Below, piece by piece: positions 40,924-49,991 of a stretch of DNA of 64,000 nt. Each line of letters starts with the position of its first letter. Positions within the stretch are counted from its first letter, which is position 1. The notes under the pieces are model-generated. The model saw only the letters and a program-made list of their open reading frames with translations, did no database searches and was not told the DNA's origin. The position numbers were made by a program, and so were the translations under genes. Source of the stretch: Claveliimonas sp034178805 (GTDB lineage Bacteria; Bacillota; Clostridia; Lachnospirales; Lachnospiraceae); NCBI RefSeq assembly GCF_050314255.1, contig NZ_JBNPMZ010000005.1:1-64000 (forward strand), read 5' to 3'.

Positions 40924-41532
40924 TTACAATTTCTCCCTTTTAAACCGGATTGTGATACGGCTTTTCCCGCCCAGCGTACAGGTAAATAAGGTCAGATCCC
41001 AGTCTCCCCTTTCCATCCCTTCAATATCTGCAGGCTTAAGGATTTCCCATTCTGCCATCTTATAAGTAAACACATTGCCGTCCATATCTGTAAATATGAC
41101 CGTATCTCCTTCTCGTATATTCCCCAGTCTTCCGAAATGGGCCGCATAATTATGACCGGCAATAATGAGATTATCTTTATAAGCAGAGCCTTCGTACCGG
41201 CATGGAGCAATTTTTAAATTGGAATCACTCCATTTGCTGATTACCGGCAATACCAGATCCAGAGACGGGATGCACAAAACACCAACATATTCCGTTCCAT
41301 CTATGATCTTAACCGGCATTTCCATATCCGGATTCCACATATATTCCGGCACTTCAGTTCCTTCTTTGGCTTTCTCACCTGTAAAAATGGATTCTTCCAG
41401 CTTCTCTGTCATTTGTGACGCCAGCCGGCCTGCACGGAATCCTTCATACATATTATAGAGTACAAGCAAAAGGGCCGCTGCAATCAGCAGAAGCCCCGTC
41501 CATATCATCATCTTATTTTTCTTACCCTTCAT
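40924..41532 (-). CDS. accessory sortase of the pilus operon
   Basis: 202 residues. One N-terminal membrane segment (10-26) and a sortase barrel with His in AGHNYAAHFG (about 127), Cys in LFTCTLGG (about 186) and Arg in SRITIRF (about 194). It lacks the lid and C-terminal membrane segment of class C enzymes. It fits a class B/D-like sortase that anchors the finished pilus, via the basal pilin, to the wall (inference from position as last gene). The start overlaps the minor pilin stop by 11 bases. Confidence 0.85.
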   Translation of the reverse strand: MKGKKNKMMIWTGLLLIAAALLLVLYNMYEGFRAGRLASQMTEKLEESIFTGEKAKEGTEVPEYMWNPDMEMPVKIIDGTEYVGVLCIPSLDLVLPVISKWSDSNLKIAPCRYEGSAYKDNLIIAGHNYAAHFGRLGNIREGDTVIFTDMDGNVFTYKMAEWEILKPADIEGMERGDWDLTLFTCTLGGKSRITIRFKREKL

Positions 41533-42223
41533 AACTTCTCTTCCTCTGGCAAATCAATCCTGAAATAATAATAAGTATTCCGGCAGCAAACAGTATCGGC
41601 ACCGGCCACCAGAGCTGTCCGGTCTGTGGAAGTTTTCCGGATGGAAGCAAAGGCACCGGTCTGTCAGGTTTCTCTTCAATTCCTTCTTTAGTGTAATGAT
41701 ACTTGGGATATGCTGTCACATTGTAAATCCAGTCATTAGCCTCCTTATCAGATTCTGGCAAAAGCACCGGGAAAGACGAGGCCTCGTATTGATATCCTCC
41801 CTGCGAATGGCGATGTCCAAGAACCAGATAGAGTCCGTGCTGAAGCTTCTGCTGCCTTACCGGAAATGTCAGTAAACCCCGGGAATCCGTCTTTCCACTG
41901 TCTGCAGGCAGAAGTTTTTCCCTGAGAATATAATCTTCAAGGCTGGAGGCTAATGCTTTCCATTCCTCATCATTTTCCCCCCGTATCTGAATGTTAAATT
42001 GTGCAAAATCATCGGTTGGTGTCAATTCTCCGCATTCATCCATCACTGCAACCAGATAAATGTCAAACTGTGCTCCGGTCAGCGGTGTTTCATCCTGCTG
42101 ATATGAAATGGTAAGACTTACCTCCCGTTCCGGATCAATGCTTCCCGCTGCCTCTACTGTCATTGGCAAAAAATACAACAGCAGGACAAACGCCCCGGCT
42201 ACTATCCATTTATATATCTTCAC
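41522..42223 (-). CDS. minor/basal pilin with LPQTG anchor
   Basis: About 233 residues. A signal peptide (KWIVAGAFVLLLYFLPMTVEA) precedes one SpaA-like domain (SLTISYQQDETPLTGAQFDI, LLTFPVRQQKLQHGLYLVLG). The sorting signal LPQTGQ is followed by a membrane stretch and a basic tail. The short size and position before the second sortase suggest the wall-anchored base of the pilus. GTG 42223 sits 8 bases from GGAGG; ATG 42229 is only 2 away, so the start is uncertain by two codons. Confidence 0.82.
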   Translation of the reverse strand: MKIYKWIVAGAFVLLLYFLPMTVEAAGSIDPEREVSLTISYQQDETPLTGAQFDIYLVAVMDECGELTPTDDFAQFNIQIRGENDEEWKALASSLEDYILREKLLPADSGKTDSRGLLTFPVRQQKLQHGLYLVLGHRHSQGGYQYEASSFPVLLPESDKEANDWIYNVTAYPKYHYTKEGIEEKPDRPVPLLPSGKLPQTGQLWWPVPILFAAGILIIISGLICQRKRSYEG

Positions 42224-43067
42224 CCGCATCACCTCCATTTTTCCTTCTATTCTTCTTCATCAGCAGTACCGGAATCAGGATCAGTAATAATATCGGAACC
42301 ACTGCAACAGATACCACCAGAAGTGGTTCAATCCGTACAGCATCCGCTGTCACACGGATACTTTTCAAGTCTTCAGCAGGATTGACCCGATGTCCCCGCA
42401 CCAACAGACGATGCGTATTGATACCGTAAGGAGTACACGTTACCAGCGTACAGTAATCCTCGCCCTCCACGATACCAAGAGACGACATTTCCTGAGGCTT
42501 CACAATCAGAATCTTATCAACCTCATAGGTGAGTTCCTCATCCAGTACCCGGAGCATAAATACATCTCCCTCTGTGAGCTTATCCAGATCTGTGAACAGC
42601 TTTGCACTGGGAAGACCCCGATGGCCGGACAGGACACAATGGGTATCTGCACCACCAACCGGCAGACTGGACCATTCCAGATGACCGGCGCCAGCCTGCA
42701 GTACAGATGCCCCTGCGCCGTGGTAGATGGGAAGTGTACATCCAATTTTCGGTATCTCTACACATCCCATAACCCCCAATCCCGACACATCAAGCATCTT
42801 TTCGTATTCCTGTTTCTGTTCTTCTGTCAACACATACGCATTCTTTTGCTCTGCCAGAGATTGGTTATAAGCTTTTGCTTCCTCCCATATCTCATCATAT
42901 TCCTTCTGATCCAGTTCAGCCACCTCCTTCGCATATCTGGCAACCGCCTGGCTCTGATGAAAAGAATTCCAGTAATTGCTGACAGAAGGATACAGAATCA
43001 GGGACAATCCTGCAAGAAAAACCAGAACGAACAGTACTGTTATGAATTTCCTTTTTTTCCTCCTCAT
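42210..43067 (-). CDS. class C (pilin) sortase
   Basis: 285 residues. There are membrane segments at both ends (12-28 and about 250-270). Catalytic His lies in LSGHRGLPSAKLFTDLD, Cys in LVTCTPYGINTHRLLVRG, and Arg closes the triad. The C-terminal membrane helix and the LF-D-rich motif mark class C enzymes, which polymerise pilins through isopeptide bonds. It sits between the backbone pilin and the minor pilin, the usual slot. No clear ribosome site precedes it, so coupling to the pilin gene is likely. Confidence 0.93.
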   Translation of the reverse strand: MRRKKRKFITVLFVLVFLAGLSLILYPSVSNYWNSFHQSQAVARYAKEVAELDQKEYDEIWEEAKAYNQSLAEQKNAYVLTEEQKQEYEKMLDVSGLGVMGCVEIPKIGCTLPIYHGAGASVLQAGAGHLEWSSLPVGGADTHCVLSGHRGLPSAKLFTDLDKLTEGDVFMLRVLDEELTYEVDKILIVKPQEMSSLGIVEGEDYCTLVTCTPYGINTHRLLVRGHRVNPAEDLKSIRVTADAVRIEPLLVVSVAVVPILLLILIPVLLMKKNRRKNGGDAGEDI

Positions 43068-43081
43068 TCAGTTTCTGTATT

Positions 43082-44542
43082 TTAATACTCTTTCCTGTTC
43101 ATACATCTTCTGATAATCAGAAGTACAACTGCAGCCAGGAGCAGAACAGAACCAATAATATAGAAGAGCGTCGTACCCACGCCACCGGTAGAAGGAAGTT
43201 CGATACCGGTCCTATTTATAATCTGAATACCTCCATTATTTTCTGTCCAGGTATCACCGTTCATTGAAGTACTTATATTCTCATGCTCTATGTCGACCTC
43301 TACACGTCCCGCAAGCTTGTTGTAACCGGCAGGAGCCTCAATTTCTTCCAGCCAGTATGTAGTATCTGCATCCAGTCCTTTTACCGTAGCTATTCCGGCT
43401 TCAATTACAGCAGAAACAAATCCTTCCGCACTTGCCTCTTCCTTTGTAGCCACACGGTAAAGACCACTGCCTTCCTTTACCAGCGGAATCTTATTTCCTC
43501 TGATCTGTGCATCATACAGTTCGAATTTTGCGCCATTTAAAAGCTTCTTATCACTGTCTGTCTTGATGATATCAAACATAAATGTATAGGTTTTTGTCTG
43601 CTTCTTCTCTGTTTCAAACTGGCTGTCCTCGCCGTAATCCAGCTTCGTAGTATTGGTGTTGGCATCCCTGTAAATAACAGCCTTGCCATTCAAAACTGCG
43701 TTATAAGTCACAACAATATCTGTATCGGCAGTAATGGTATCCAGATAGGACTGGACAAAATGAATTTCAAAATCACAGCCATCTGCCAGATTTTCTGTAA
43801 TAATCGTATAATTAGCGCTATTCAGATCCACGCCTTTTACCTGAACCCGAATGGAATTTTTGTTGAGTGTCAGTCCCTCCGACATTTCATCATGCAGGAT
43901 ATATCCCTGTGCGCCCTTTTTCGCCTGAACAGTCGTCCTGAACTCTACCGTATCTCCGATCTGAGCCGTGTTGCTCTCTCCGAATTTTCCGGTTGAATCT
44001 TCTTTTACTTCTTTTTTAATATCCGGCACCTCATTCTTCTCGTACATTTCCACAGAGGGATTTGTGGTATCCAGAGAACATAAGGTACCCAGAGTCGTGT
44101 CAATCAGATAATAACCAAGCTTCAGACCGGAAAGTGTAATAGTAGAATACTTTTCACCTTCAGCCGCTTCAGGTGCTGTTGCGGAAGCATCTGCTGTCCT
44201 GCTGCCAATCTGCGCCTGTGCAAGCTTCGCAAATGCAGCGGTATCCGCTCCTTCCACCCATCTTACATATCCCTGCCCGTCAAAACTCAAATAAGACGTC
44301 TGTGTTCTAAGCCATGTCTCCCACTGGCTGTTAGCCTTGTAGGAATACGCACCCGTTTGGGAATTGTAACTTTCCAGATACAGAAGCTGGTAAGCATTGT
44401 AAGTCTGCCCCGGAACAGCATTCTTAATCGTGATCGAACCTCCGGTGAGTGATCCCTCCTGAGCGGCAAATACGGTTGTAGTCATACCCAGAGCCATGAC
44501 TACTGTCAGCAGGAAGCTGATAAGTTTCTTCACATACTTCAT
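43082..44542 (-). CDS. major backbone pilin (SpaH/EbpB type)
   Basis: 486 residues. Signal peptide 1-27. An N-terminal pilin domain is followed by a fimbrial isopeptide-forming domain (EIPDIKKEVKEDSTGKFGES region, AQIGDTVEFRTTVQAKKG) and a SpaA-like domain with the E-box-like YWLEEIEAPAGYNKL. The sorting signal LPSTGG at about 457 precedes a membrane helix and basic tail. It is the shaft subunit, polymerised by the class C sortase encoded next. A ribosome site AAAGGAAA is visible. Confidence 0.93.
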   Translation of the reverse strand: MKYVKKLISFLLTVVMALGMTTTVFAAQEGSLTGGSITIKNAVPGQTYNAYQLLYLESYNSQTGAYSYKANSQWETWLRTQTSYLSFDGQGYVRWVEGADTAAFAKLAQAQIGSRTADASATAPEAAEGEKYSTITLSGLKLGYYLIDTTLGTLCSLDTTNPSVEMYEKNEVPDIKKEVKEDSTGKFGESNTAQIGDTVEFRTTVQAKKGAQGYILHDEMSEGLTLNKNSIRVQVKGVDLNSANYTIITENLADGCDFEIHFVQSYLDTITADTDIVVTYNAVLNGKAVIYRDANTNTTKLDYGEDSQFETEKKQTKTYTFMFDIIKTDSDKKLLNGAKFELYDAQIRGNKIPLVKEGSGLYRVATKEEASAEGFVSAVIEAGIATVKGLDADTTYWLEEIEAPAGYNKLAGRVEVDIEHENISTSMNGDTWTENNGGIQIINRTGIELPSTGGVGTTLFYIIGSVLLLAAVVLLIIRRCMNRKEY

Positions 44543-44546
44543 ACTT

Positions 44547-47438
44547 TCATTTCCTTTCTTTTTTATATTTATATAATAGGAAAGTTCCTGCTGTTCCTGT
44601 CAGCAAAAGCCCGCCTATCATATACCAGATCATGCCTGCCCCACCGGTATCGGGCAGCTCCGTATAAAAGCGATTGATGATCTTATCGCACCATTCCTTT
44701 GTATCTCCGGCTAATGTTTTTACCGTTACCTTTACTTCATCATACGCCACATCCACACAATAGATATCTCCATCTGATATATATCCATCCGGCACCCTGG
44801 TTTCGGTAAGCAAATATTGATGACCGGAAGGTATCCCATCGAAAGACACCCTGCCGTCTTTTCCGGAAACTGCAGTCATATCTCTAATGACAACACTGTT
44901 TTTACCATCTCCACGGCAAATACTGCATTTCGCCGTATCATGTTTTAAGGTAAATTCCGCTCCTGCCAGCGCCTTTCCCTCGCTGTCTTCCTTTTGGAAT
45001 TGAAGTTCGCCAAGGTATCCGCATACCGACGGAATCGGAAAATCAACCGTCTTTGGATCAGAAATAGTCAGTTCTCCACCCGTTCCCTGAACCAGTCGGT
45101 ACTGAAGTCTGGTAGGATCATTGGTTGGATATATGGTATCTTCCGCAAAATGAGCCGCTTCATTTTTCAGCCGCACACGATAGTTCAGCTGATACGTATA
45201 AAGAGTGACGGTTCCGCTGCCTGATTCCTGATATCCTGATTTCTTTAGATCCCAGTGGATTGTGCTGTCATTTTTATCAAATGCGGCCGTATTCTCACCA
45301 TTCAGAATATGCTCACCATTCAGTTTATATTCTCCGGATGAATCTTCATCAATCAACCTGGACGCACTGTCATAGAAGCTGATAAACTCTACATCTTTTT
45401 CTGATCCTACCATGGAGGGCATGGGGTCTTCTGTCACCCAGTCTGCCTGGGAACCCTCCTCCACCTTTATTTTTATTTCTTCAAAAATATTCTCATAGGC
45501 CTCCAGAAGACCGGAACTGTCTGTACTGTCATAGTAGTAATCAGATCCGATACTGCTGCCCAGCCAGTTTTTGTAAGCTTCGCTGTCGCTGGCTCCCCCG
45601 ATTACATAGGTAGTATTTTTTCGATCGACCACAGAAAATCCATCTGCCTTTTCGCTTTGTGTGATATATGTCTGGATTGTTTGTCCTCCTACATCCACAC
45701 CGACGGAAAATATGGTTACACCCGATTTTTTGATAGTTCCGGCCTCACTGCTGGCACGAATTGCCGCTTCATTACTGTAGCTGGTTCCATACAGACATTT
45801 TTTCTTTAATACATTATCATAGAAAATATCTCCGGTTGAATCATAGGGGTCGTAACCGGAATACTGATTCTGAATATATGTGGTCGGAAAACCATCACTT
45901 AAAAAAATGATAAATTTATTCTGATTCGTAACTTCCTTCAGCATATCCGAAGCTTTCTTAAGCCCTGCCTCAATATTGGTAAAACGTGAGTGGGAGGTTT
46001 CATAATCCGAAGCATTGATAATTTTACCGGTCTGTGTTCTCATAATATTCTTCAGCGCATTAGCCTGACTCTGTCCGGTACACTCCTGAAGTCCAAATAT
46101 CTGATGAGCATCTGTATTGAACGCTACATATCCCACCTTGCTGACTCCCAGCGCATTATTCTCGGCAAACCGGTCCAGGAATCCTTCCGCTGCCCCCATG
46201 GCCGCCTCATATCTTGTAGTATCTCCGAAATCACTCTTCATCGTATTGGAGATATCCATTACGATCACCACTGCCATATCCGGTTCCCGGATCACCTCGG
46301 ATATTTGATTAGAAGTCTGGACCTGAAGCCTGATATCAAATACATTCTCAAGCTCTGTACCGGATATGGTCTTACTTACCGTTACCCCATCATCCGATGT
46401 GTTCTCTCCGCCCCGGTTCTCAATCTGAACATCCGAAGGCATGGACGCTTGTTTGCTGCCACCTGCAGCCGAATTCATTGCAACAGCTCTGGATTTTACC
46501 GCATACGTCTGCAATGTCTCTTCCTCATTTCCGGTACAGTCACTGTACTCTTCAAACCATCCGCTGTCCCTCAGCTTCATCCAGTTACTTCCTTCTGCTG
46601 TCTCTGCAACGGAAGCTGGATTTTCCCCGTCAGACATGCTTTCTTCCGGAGTTTCCTGCTCCTTCTCTTCTTCCTGAGGCTCAGATACTACAGTTAAGTT
46701 TTCTGTTGTTACGGTAAGCTTCTCCTGTCTCTGATGGTTTTCACAGACACCTTCCCATGTATTGTGCTCCATAGCAGCATTCACCTGCATTCCGACATGA
46801 TTTCCCGACGGCACATCTTTTACATCAATGACCACTGTCTGTGTAAATTCCCCGAGGACGATACCACCGCTTCCCTCCTGAGCCTCAAGCAGCATATACC
46901 CTGTCAGCACCTGGCAGGAGGTTTCATTTTCATCCATGATACGATTATCAACAGTTACTTCCGGTTCATATCCTGTAGTATTGTCCAGCCATGACATAGT
47001 TGAAAGTTCAAATGATGCCTGATTTTCCGGCAAGGGAAGTACAAATTCCAGTTTCACACGTCCCTCTCCATAAATCTCATCCGTATAGGAACTCAATTTC
47101 ACAGAAAGGCTGTACGCAATCTTCTCACTGTTTTTGACTGTAACGGTGTTGACCCGGGGTTCTTCAGATTCGGAAATAACAGTACCTTCTCCCACATTCA
47201 ATTCACTAAGAAAAGCACCGTCATCTTCCAGCACCAGATAATCATTTGTTTCCTCATCCCGGACCTGTTCTTCACTATCCTCCGGATTTATCTCCAGTGT
47301 GGAAGCCGGACGTATCAGCGCACAAACAGTACAGAAAATAGCCACAACCACCAGACAGATAATCCTCCTGTACCGCCAGATGCCATGCCGGCGGGCTCCC
47401 GTATATTTTTCTTCATCCTTCCGAACATCTGGTTTCAT
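44547..47438 (-). CDS. pilus tip adhesin with VWA domain and LPDTG anchor
   Basis: 963 residues. The N-terminal hydrophobic segment (25-43) leads to an acidic stretch and a VWA domain (about 385-610) with the MIDAS motif DISNT starting at Asp395. SpaA-like repeats follow (FQKEDSEGKALAGAEFTLKH, YLLTETRVPDGYISD). The sorting signal LPDTGG precedes a membrane helix and basic tail. VWA tip pilins bind host or matrix ligands through a metal ion. The long Glu-rich linker (250-285) is not typical. The stop is 4 bases before the backbone pilin start. Confidence 0.9.
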   Translation of the reverse strand: MKPDVRKDEEKYTGARRHGIWRYRRIICLVVVAIFCTVCALIRPASTLEINPEDSEEQVRDEETNDYLVLEDDGAFLSELNVGEGTVISESEEPRVNTVTVKNSEKIAYSLSVKLSSYTDEIYGEGRVKLEFVLPLPENQASFELSTMSWLDNTTGYEPEVTVDNRIMDENETSCQVLTGYMLLEAQEGSGGIVLGEFTQTVVIDVKDVPSGNHVGMQVNAAMEHNTWEGVCENHQRQEKLTVTTENLTVVSEPQEEEKEQETPEESMSDGENPASVAETAEGSNWMKLRDSGWFEEYSDCTGNEEETLQTYAVKSRAVAMNSAAGGSKQASMPSDVQIENRGGENTSDDGVTVSKTISGTELENVFDIRLQVQTSNQISEVIREPDMAVVIVMDISNTMKSDFGDTTRYEAAMGAAEGFLDRFAENNALGVSKVGYVAFNTDAHQIFGLQECTGQSQANALKNIMRTQTGKIINASDYETSHSRFTNIEAGLKKASDMLKEVTNQNKFIIFLSDGFPTTYIQNQYSGYDPYDSTGDIFYDNVLKKKCLYGTSYSNEAAIRASSEAGTIKKSGVTIFSVGVDVGGQTIQTYITQSEKADGFSVVDRKNTTYVIGGASDSEAYKNWLGSSIGSDYYYDSTDSSGLLEAYENIFEEIKIKVEEGSQADWVTEDPMPSMVGSEKDVEFISFYDSASRLIDEDSSGEYKLNGEHILNGENTAAFDKNDSTIHWDLKKSGYQESGSGTVTLYTYQLNYRVRLKNEAAHFAEDTIYPTNDPTRLQYRLVQGTGGELTISDPKTVDFPIPSVCGYLGELQFQKEDSEGKALAGAEFTLKHDTAKCSICRGDGKNSVVIRDMTAVSGKDGRVSFDGIPSGHQYLLTETRVPDGYISDGDIYCVDVAYDEVKVTVKTLAGDTKEWCDKIINRFYTELPDTGGAGMIWYMIGGLLLTGTAGTFLLYKYKKERK

Positions 47439-47466
47439 ATACCAATCCCCCTTTTCTCTGTTTTAT

Positions 47467-47994
47467 TCAGGAACGCCCTCCGATACTTCCAATTCTTGAC
47501 AATGGCCAGATCCGAAACACAACTTTCCCTATGATCTGTTCTCCGGATACACATCCCACATTGGTATGGCGGGAATCCATGGAAACAGAACGTTGGTCGC
47601 CCATACAAAAATAGCGATTCTCCGGCACCTGATAAGGCAGCTCAATATCACATTCGCCCAAATCCTTCTCATCCAGATATGGTTCATCCAGAAGTTTACC
47701 ATCCACATATACATTCCCATTTTGATCAATATCTACCCACTGACCGGGACCGGCAATGCAGCGCTTCACCAGAATTTTATTTCCCAGATAAAATGCTGTC
47801 AGATCCCCTGCCTCAGGATTTGATTCCTTCACAGAAAGAACAATATCCCCTTCTTTAAGTGTCGGAGTCATGGAAGAACCATAAATCTTCAGCACAGACA
47901 TCCTGATTGCGGCTATGAGAACTACAGCTAATGCCGCTGCTGCCAGAATGTAAAATTCCCTTTTCCATTTCTTCTTTAATTCTGTTTCTGTCAT
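47467..47994 (-). CDS. lepB: type I signal peptidase of the pilus operon
   Basis: 175 residues. One membrane anchor (12-32). Catalytic Ser lies in YGSSMTPTL (about 41), Lys in ILVKRCIAGPG (about 80), and box E is GDQRSVSMDSRH. It cuts signal peptides of exported proteins; placed first in the pilus operon, it likely processes the pilins. Ribosome site GGGGG lies just upstream. Confidence 0.93.
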   Translation of the reverse strand: MTETELKKKWKREFYILAAAALAVVLIAAIRMSVLKIYGSSMTPTLKEGDIVLSVKESNPEAGDLTAFYLGNKILVKRCIAGPGQWVDIDQNGNVYVDGKLLDEPYLDEKDLGECDIELPYQVPENRYFCMGDQRSVSMDSRHTNVGCVSGEQIIGKVVFRIWPLSRIGSIGGRS

Positions 47995-48061
47995 AAGATA
48001 CCCCCACGTTATACCTTATTCAGTTAAAAATTGATATATTCCTGATAAATGGAAAATTTTC

Positions 48062-48090
48062 TTGAAACTAATACCAGTTTATGCTATATT
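48062..48090 (+). promoter_or_regulatory. promoter of the flavin reductase-rubredoxin gene
   Basis: TTGAAA (48062-48067) and TATATT (48085-48090), spacing 17 bp; AGGAGG precedes the ATG at 48130. Confidence 0.65.
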
Positions 48091-48129
48091 AATAGTAACA
48101 ATTATCATTATTAATTCAGGAGGTACACT

Positions 48130-48777
48130 ATGAATAAAAAAATACTCCGCAGTCTGTCCTATGGAGTTTATGTAGTTTCTACTTTGGACGGAGATCGTAA
48201 AACCGGCTGCATCGCCAACAGCATTATGCAGATTACATCTTCTCCCGCAACCATTGCTGTCAGCATGAATCATGACAATTATACAAACTCATGTATGGAC
48301 AAAACCGGAACTTTTGCTGTGTCTATTTTAAGCGAGGAGTCCGATCCTTCCATCATCGGTCAATTTGGTTTCCAATCCGGCCGTGATGTAAATAAATTTG
48401 ATGACGTTGCCCACGAGATGAAATCCGGCATGCCTGTAATTGCTGATTCCTGCGGATACGTTGTATGTAAGATCATTGACCGGATGGAGACGTCCTCCCA
48501 CACCGTATTCCTGGGAGAAATCATCGACGGAGACGTATTTGAAAGTGCACCGGCTATGAGCTATGCATACTATCACAATGTTGTAAAAGGAAAGAGTCCG
48601 AAAAATGCACCAACCTATATTGCAGAAGAAGCAGCACCGGCACCCCAGAGCAATGAAAAATGGGTATGCGGCATCTGCGGATATGTATATGACGGAGAAG
48701 TTCCTTTCGAAGAGCTGCCAGATTCTTATGTCTGCCCGATCTGCAAGCAGAGCAAAGACAAATTTAATAAAAAATAA
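48130..48777 (+). CDS. flavin reductase fused to rubredoxin
   Basis: 215 residues. Residues 1-155 are a flavin reductase-like FMN domain (SLSYGVYVVSTLDGDRKTGC, ANSIMQITSSPATIAVSMNH). A linker is rich in Ala and Pro. Residues 172-215 are a rubredoxin with CGICGY and CPICKQS as iron ligands. Such high-molecular-weight rubredoxins feed electrons to flavodiiron oxygen or NO reductases in anaerobes. It is a single gene between promoter and terminator, divergent from the pilus operon. Confidence 0.93.
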   Translation: MNKKILRSLSYGVYVVSTLDGDRKTGCIANSIMQITSSPATIAVSMNHDNYTNSCMDKTGTFAVSILSEESDPSIIGQFGFQSGRDVNKFDDVAHEMKSGMPVIADSCGYVVCKIIDRMETSSHTVFLGEIIDGDVFESAPAMSYAYYHNVVKGKSPKNAPTYIAEEAAPAPQSNEKWVCGICGYVYDGEVPFEELPDSYVCPICKQSKDKFNKK

Positions 48778-48780
48778 AAG

Positions 48781-48826
48781 TAACGTCAGTGTACGGATTT
48801 TTGTCTGCGTCCGTATACTGACGTTA
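48781..48826 (+). terminator. terminator of the rubredoxin fusion gene
   Basis: A 17-bp stem (48781-48797 with 48810-48826, one mismatch) followed by CCTTTTTC. Confidence 0.85.
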
Positions 48827-48835
48827 ACCTTTTTC

Positions 48836-48882
48836 TTGACTTTTTTCTTTCCATCTCTTATTGTATTATATAGATAGTACAA
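48836..48882 (+). promoter_or_regulatory. promoter and GntR operator for the ABC operon
   Basis: TTGACT (48836-48841) and TATTGT (48859-48864) have 17 bp spacing. The inverted repeat TTGTAtTAT-ATAG-ATAgTACAA (48861-48882) covers the -10 box and start point, so the GntR protein encoded next should block its own operon. Confidence 0.6.
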
Positions 48883-48918
48883 TATCACATTTTACCCCAA
48901 TGAAACGAGGTGACGATT

Positions 48919-49293
48919 ATGCCATGGGATCTGGATAATGACCGTCCGATTTATCTGCAGCTTATGGAACGCATACAGAGAAGCATTATTTCCGGTGAGT
49001 ACCATCCCGGAGACCGCCTCCCTTCTGTACGAGACCTGGCTGTTGAGGCTGCTGTAAATCCCAACACGATGCAGAAAGCTTTATCTGAACTGGAACGGAG
49101 CGGACTTGTATATTCATTGAGAACCAGCGGCCGTTATATTACCGAAGACGCTGACCTGCTTGAAAAACTGAAGAAAGAACAGGCATATTCTCATATTATA
49201 GAATTTATGGAAAAAATGAGGCAACTGGGGTTTTCTGATGATGAAACTCTGTCCCTCACCCAGAAAATCATAAAGGAGGACCCAAAATCATGA
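48919..49293 (+). CDS. GntR-family regulator (YtrA type)
   Basis: 124 residues. The winged helix at residues 8-75 reads PIYLQLMERIQRSIISGEYH, PGDRLPSVRDLAVEAAVNPN and TMQKALSELERSGLVYS. The short C-terminal ~45 residues have no ligand domain, defining the YtrA subfamily, which mainly represses linked ABC exporters and responds to wall antibiotics in relatives. ATG 48919 has GAGGTG 7 bases before it. Stop overlaps the ATPase start (ATGA). Confidence 0.92.
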   Translation: MPWDLDNDRPIYLQLMERIQRSIISGEYHPGDRLPSVRDLAVEAAVNPNTMQKALSELERSGLVYSLRTSGRYITEDADLLEKLKKEQAYSHIIEFMEKMRQLGFSDDETLSLTQKIIKEDPKS

Positions 49294-49991
49294 ACCCTAT
49301 TTTAGAATGTCAGGGACTTTCTAAGAAATACACAAAAGACACCTGTGCCCTCTCCAATCTGAACCTGATTCTGGAACGAGGGCAGATTATCGGGCTGTTA
49401 GGTCCAAACGGGAGCGGCAAGACAACACTCATCAAACTTTTGAACGGTATTCTGAGACCCACAGAAGGAAAGGTCTTTATTGCCGGATTGGAACCCGGAA
49501 TAGAATCTAAAAAAATTGTATCTTATTTGCCGGAACGTCCACACATTGATAAGAATTTGAAAATCAGCGAAATGCTCCACTTTTTTGCAGATTTTTATAA
49601 TAATTTTAATTGCAATCGCGCCTCCCGTATGTTGTCCGATCTGAACATCAATCCTGATTCCAGACTACGGACTCTTTCCAAAGGAACACAGGAGAAGGTA
49701 CTGCTTGCTCTTACCATGAGCCGCGACGCCGAACTTTACATTCTGGACGAACCCATAGGCGGAGTAGATCCCGCTGCAAGAGATTATATATTGCAGACGA
49801 TCCTGTCAAATTATAACGAAAATGCAACCATTTTACTCTCCACACATCTGATCACAGACATAGAGAACATATTGGACCGTGCTATTTTTCTACAAAACGG
49901 CAGAATCGTCCTAAATGCAACCGTAGATGAAATCCGTATGTCACAGGGAAAATCAATTGATGCTTTATTCCGGGAGGTGTTCAGATGTTAA
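49290..49991 (+). CDS. ABC transporter ATPase of the YtrA-type operon
   Basis: 233 residues. Walker A GPNGSGKTT (about 34-42), Walker B LYILDEPIGGVDP, H-loop STHLI. The signature is degenerate (LSKGTQEKVLLAL instead of LSGGQ), common in this subgroup. It pairs with the membrane protein that overlaps it by 7 bases; export or immunity to membrane-active compounds is the usual role. Confidence 0.92.
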   Translation: MNPILECQGLSKKYTKDTCALSNLNLILERGQIIGLLGPNGSGKTTLIKLLNGILRPTEGKVFIAGLEPGIESKKIVSYLPERPHIDKNLKISEMLHFFADFYNNFNCNRASRMLSDLNINPDSRLRTLSKGTQEKVLLALTMSRDAELYILDEPIGGVDPAARDYILQTILSNYNENATILLSTHLITDIENILDRAIFLQNGRIVLNATVDEIRMSQGKSIDALFREVFRC

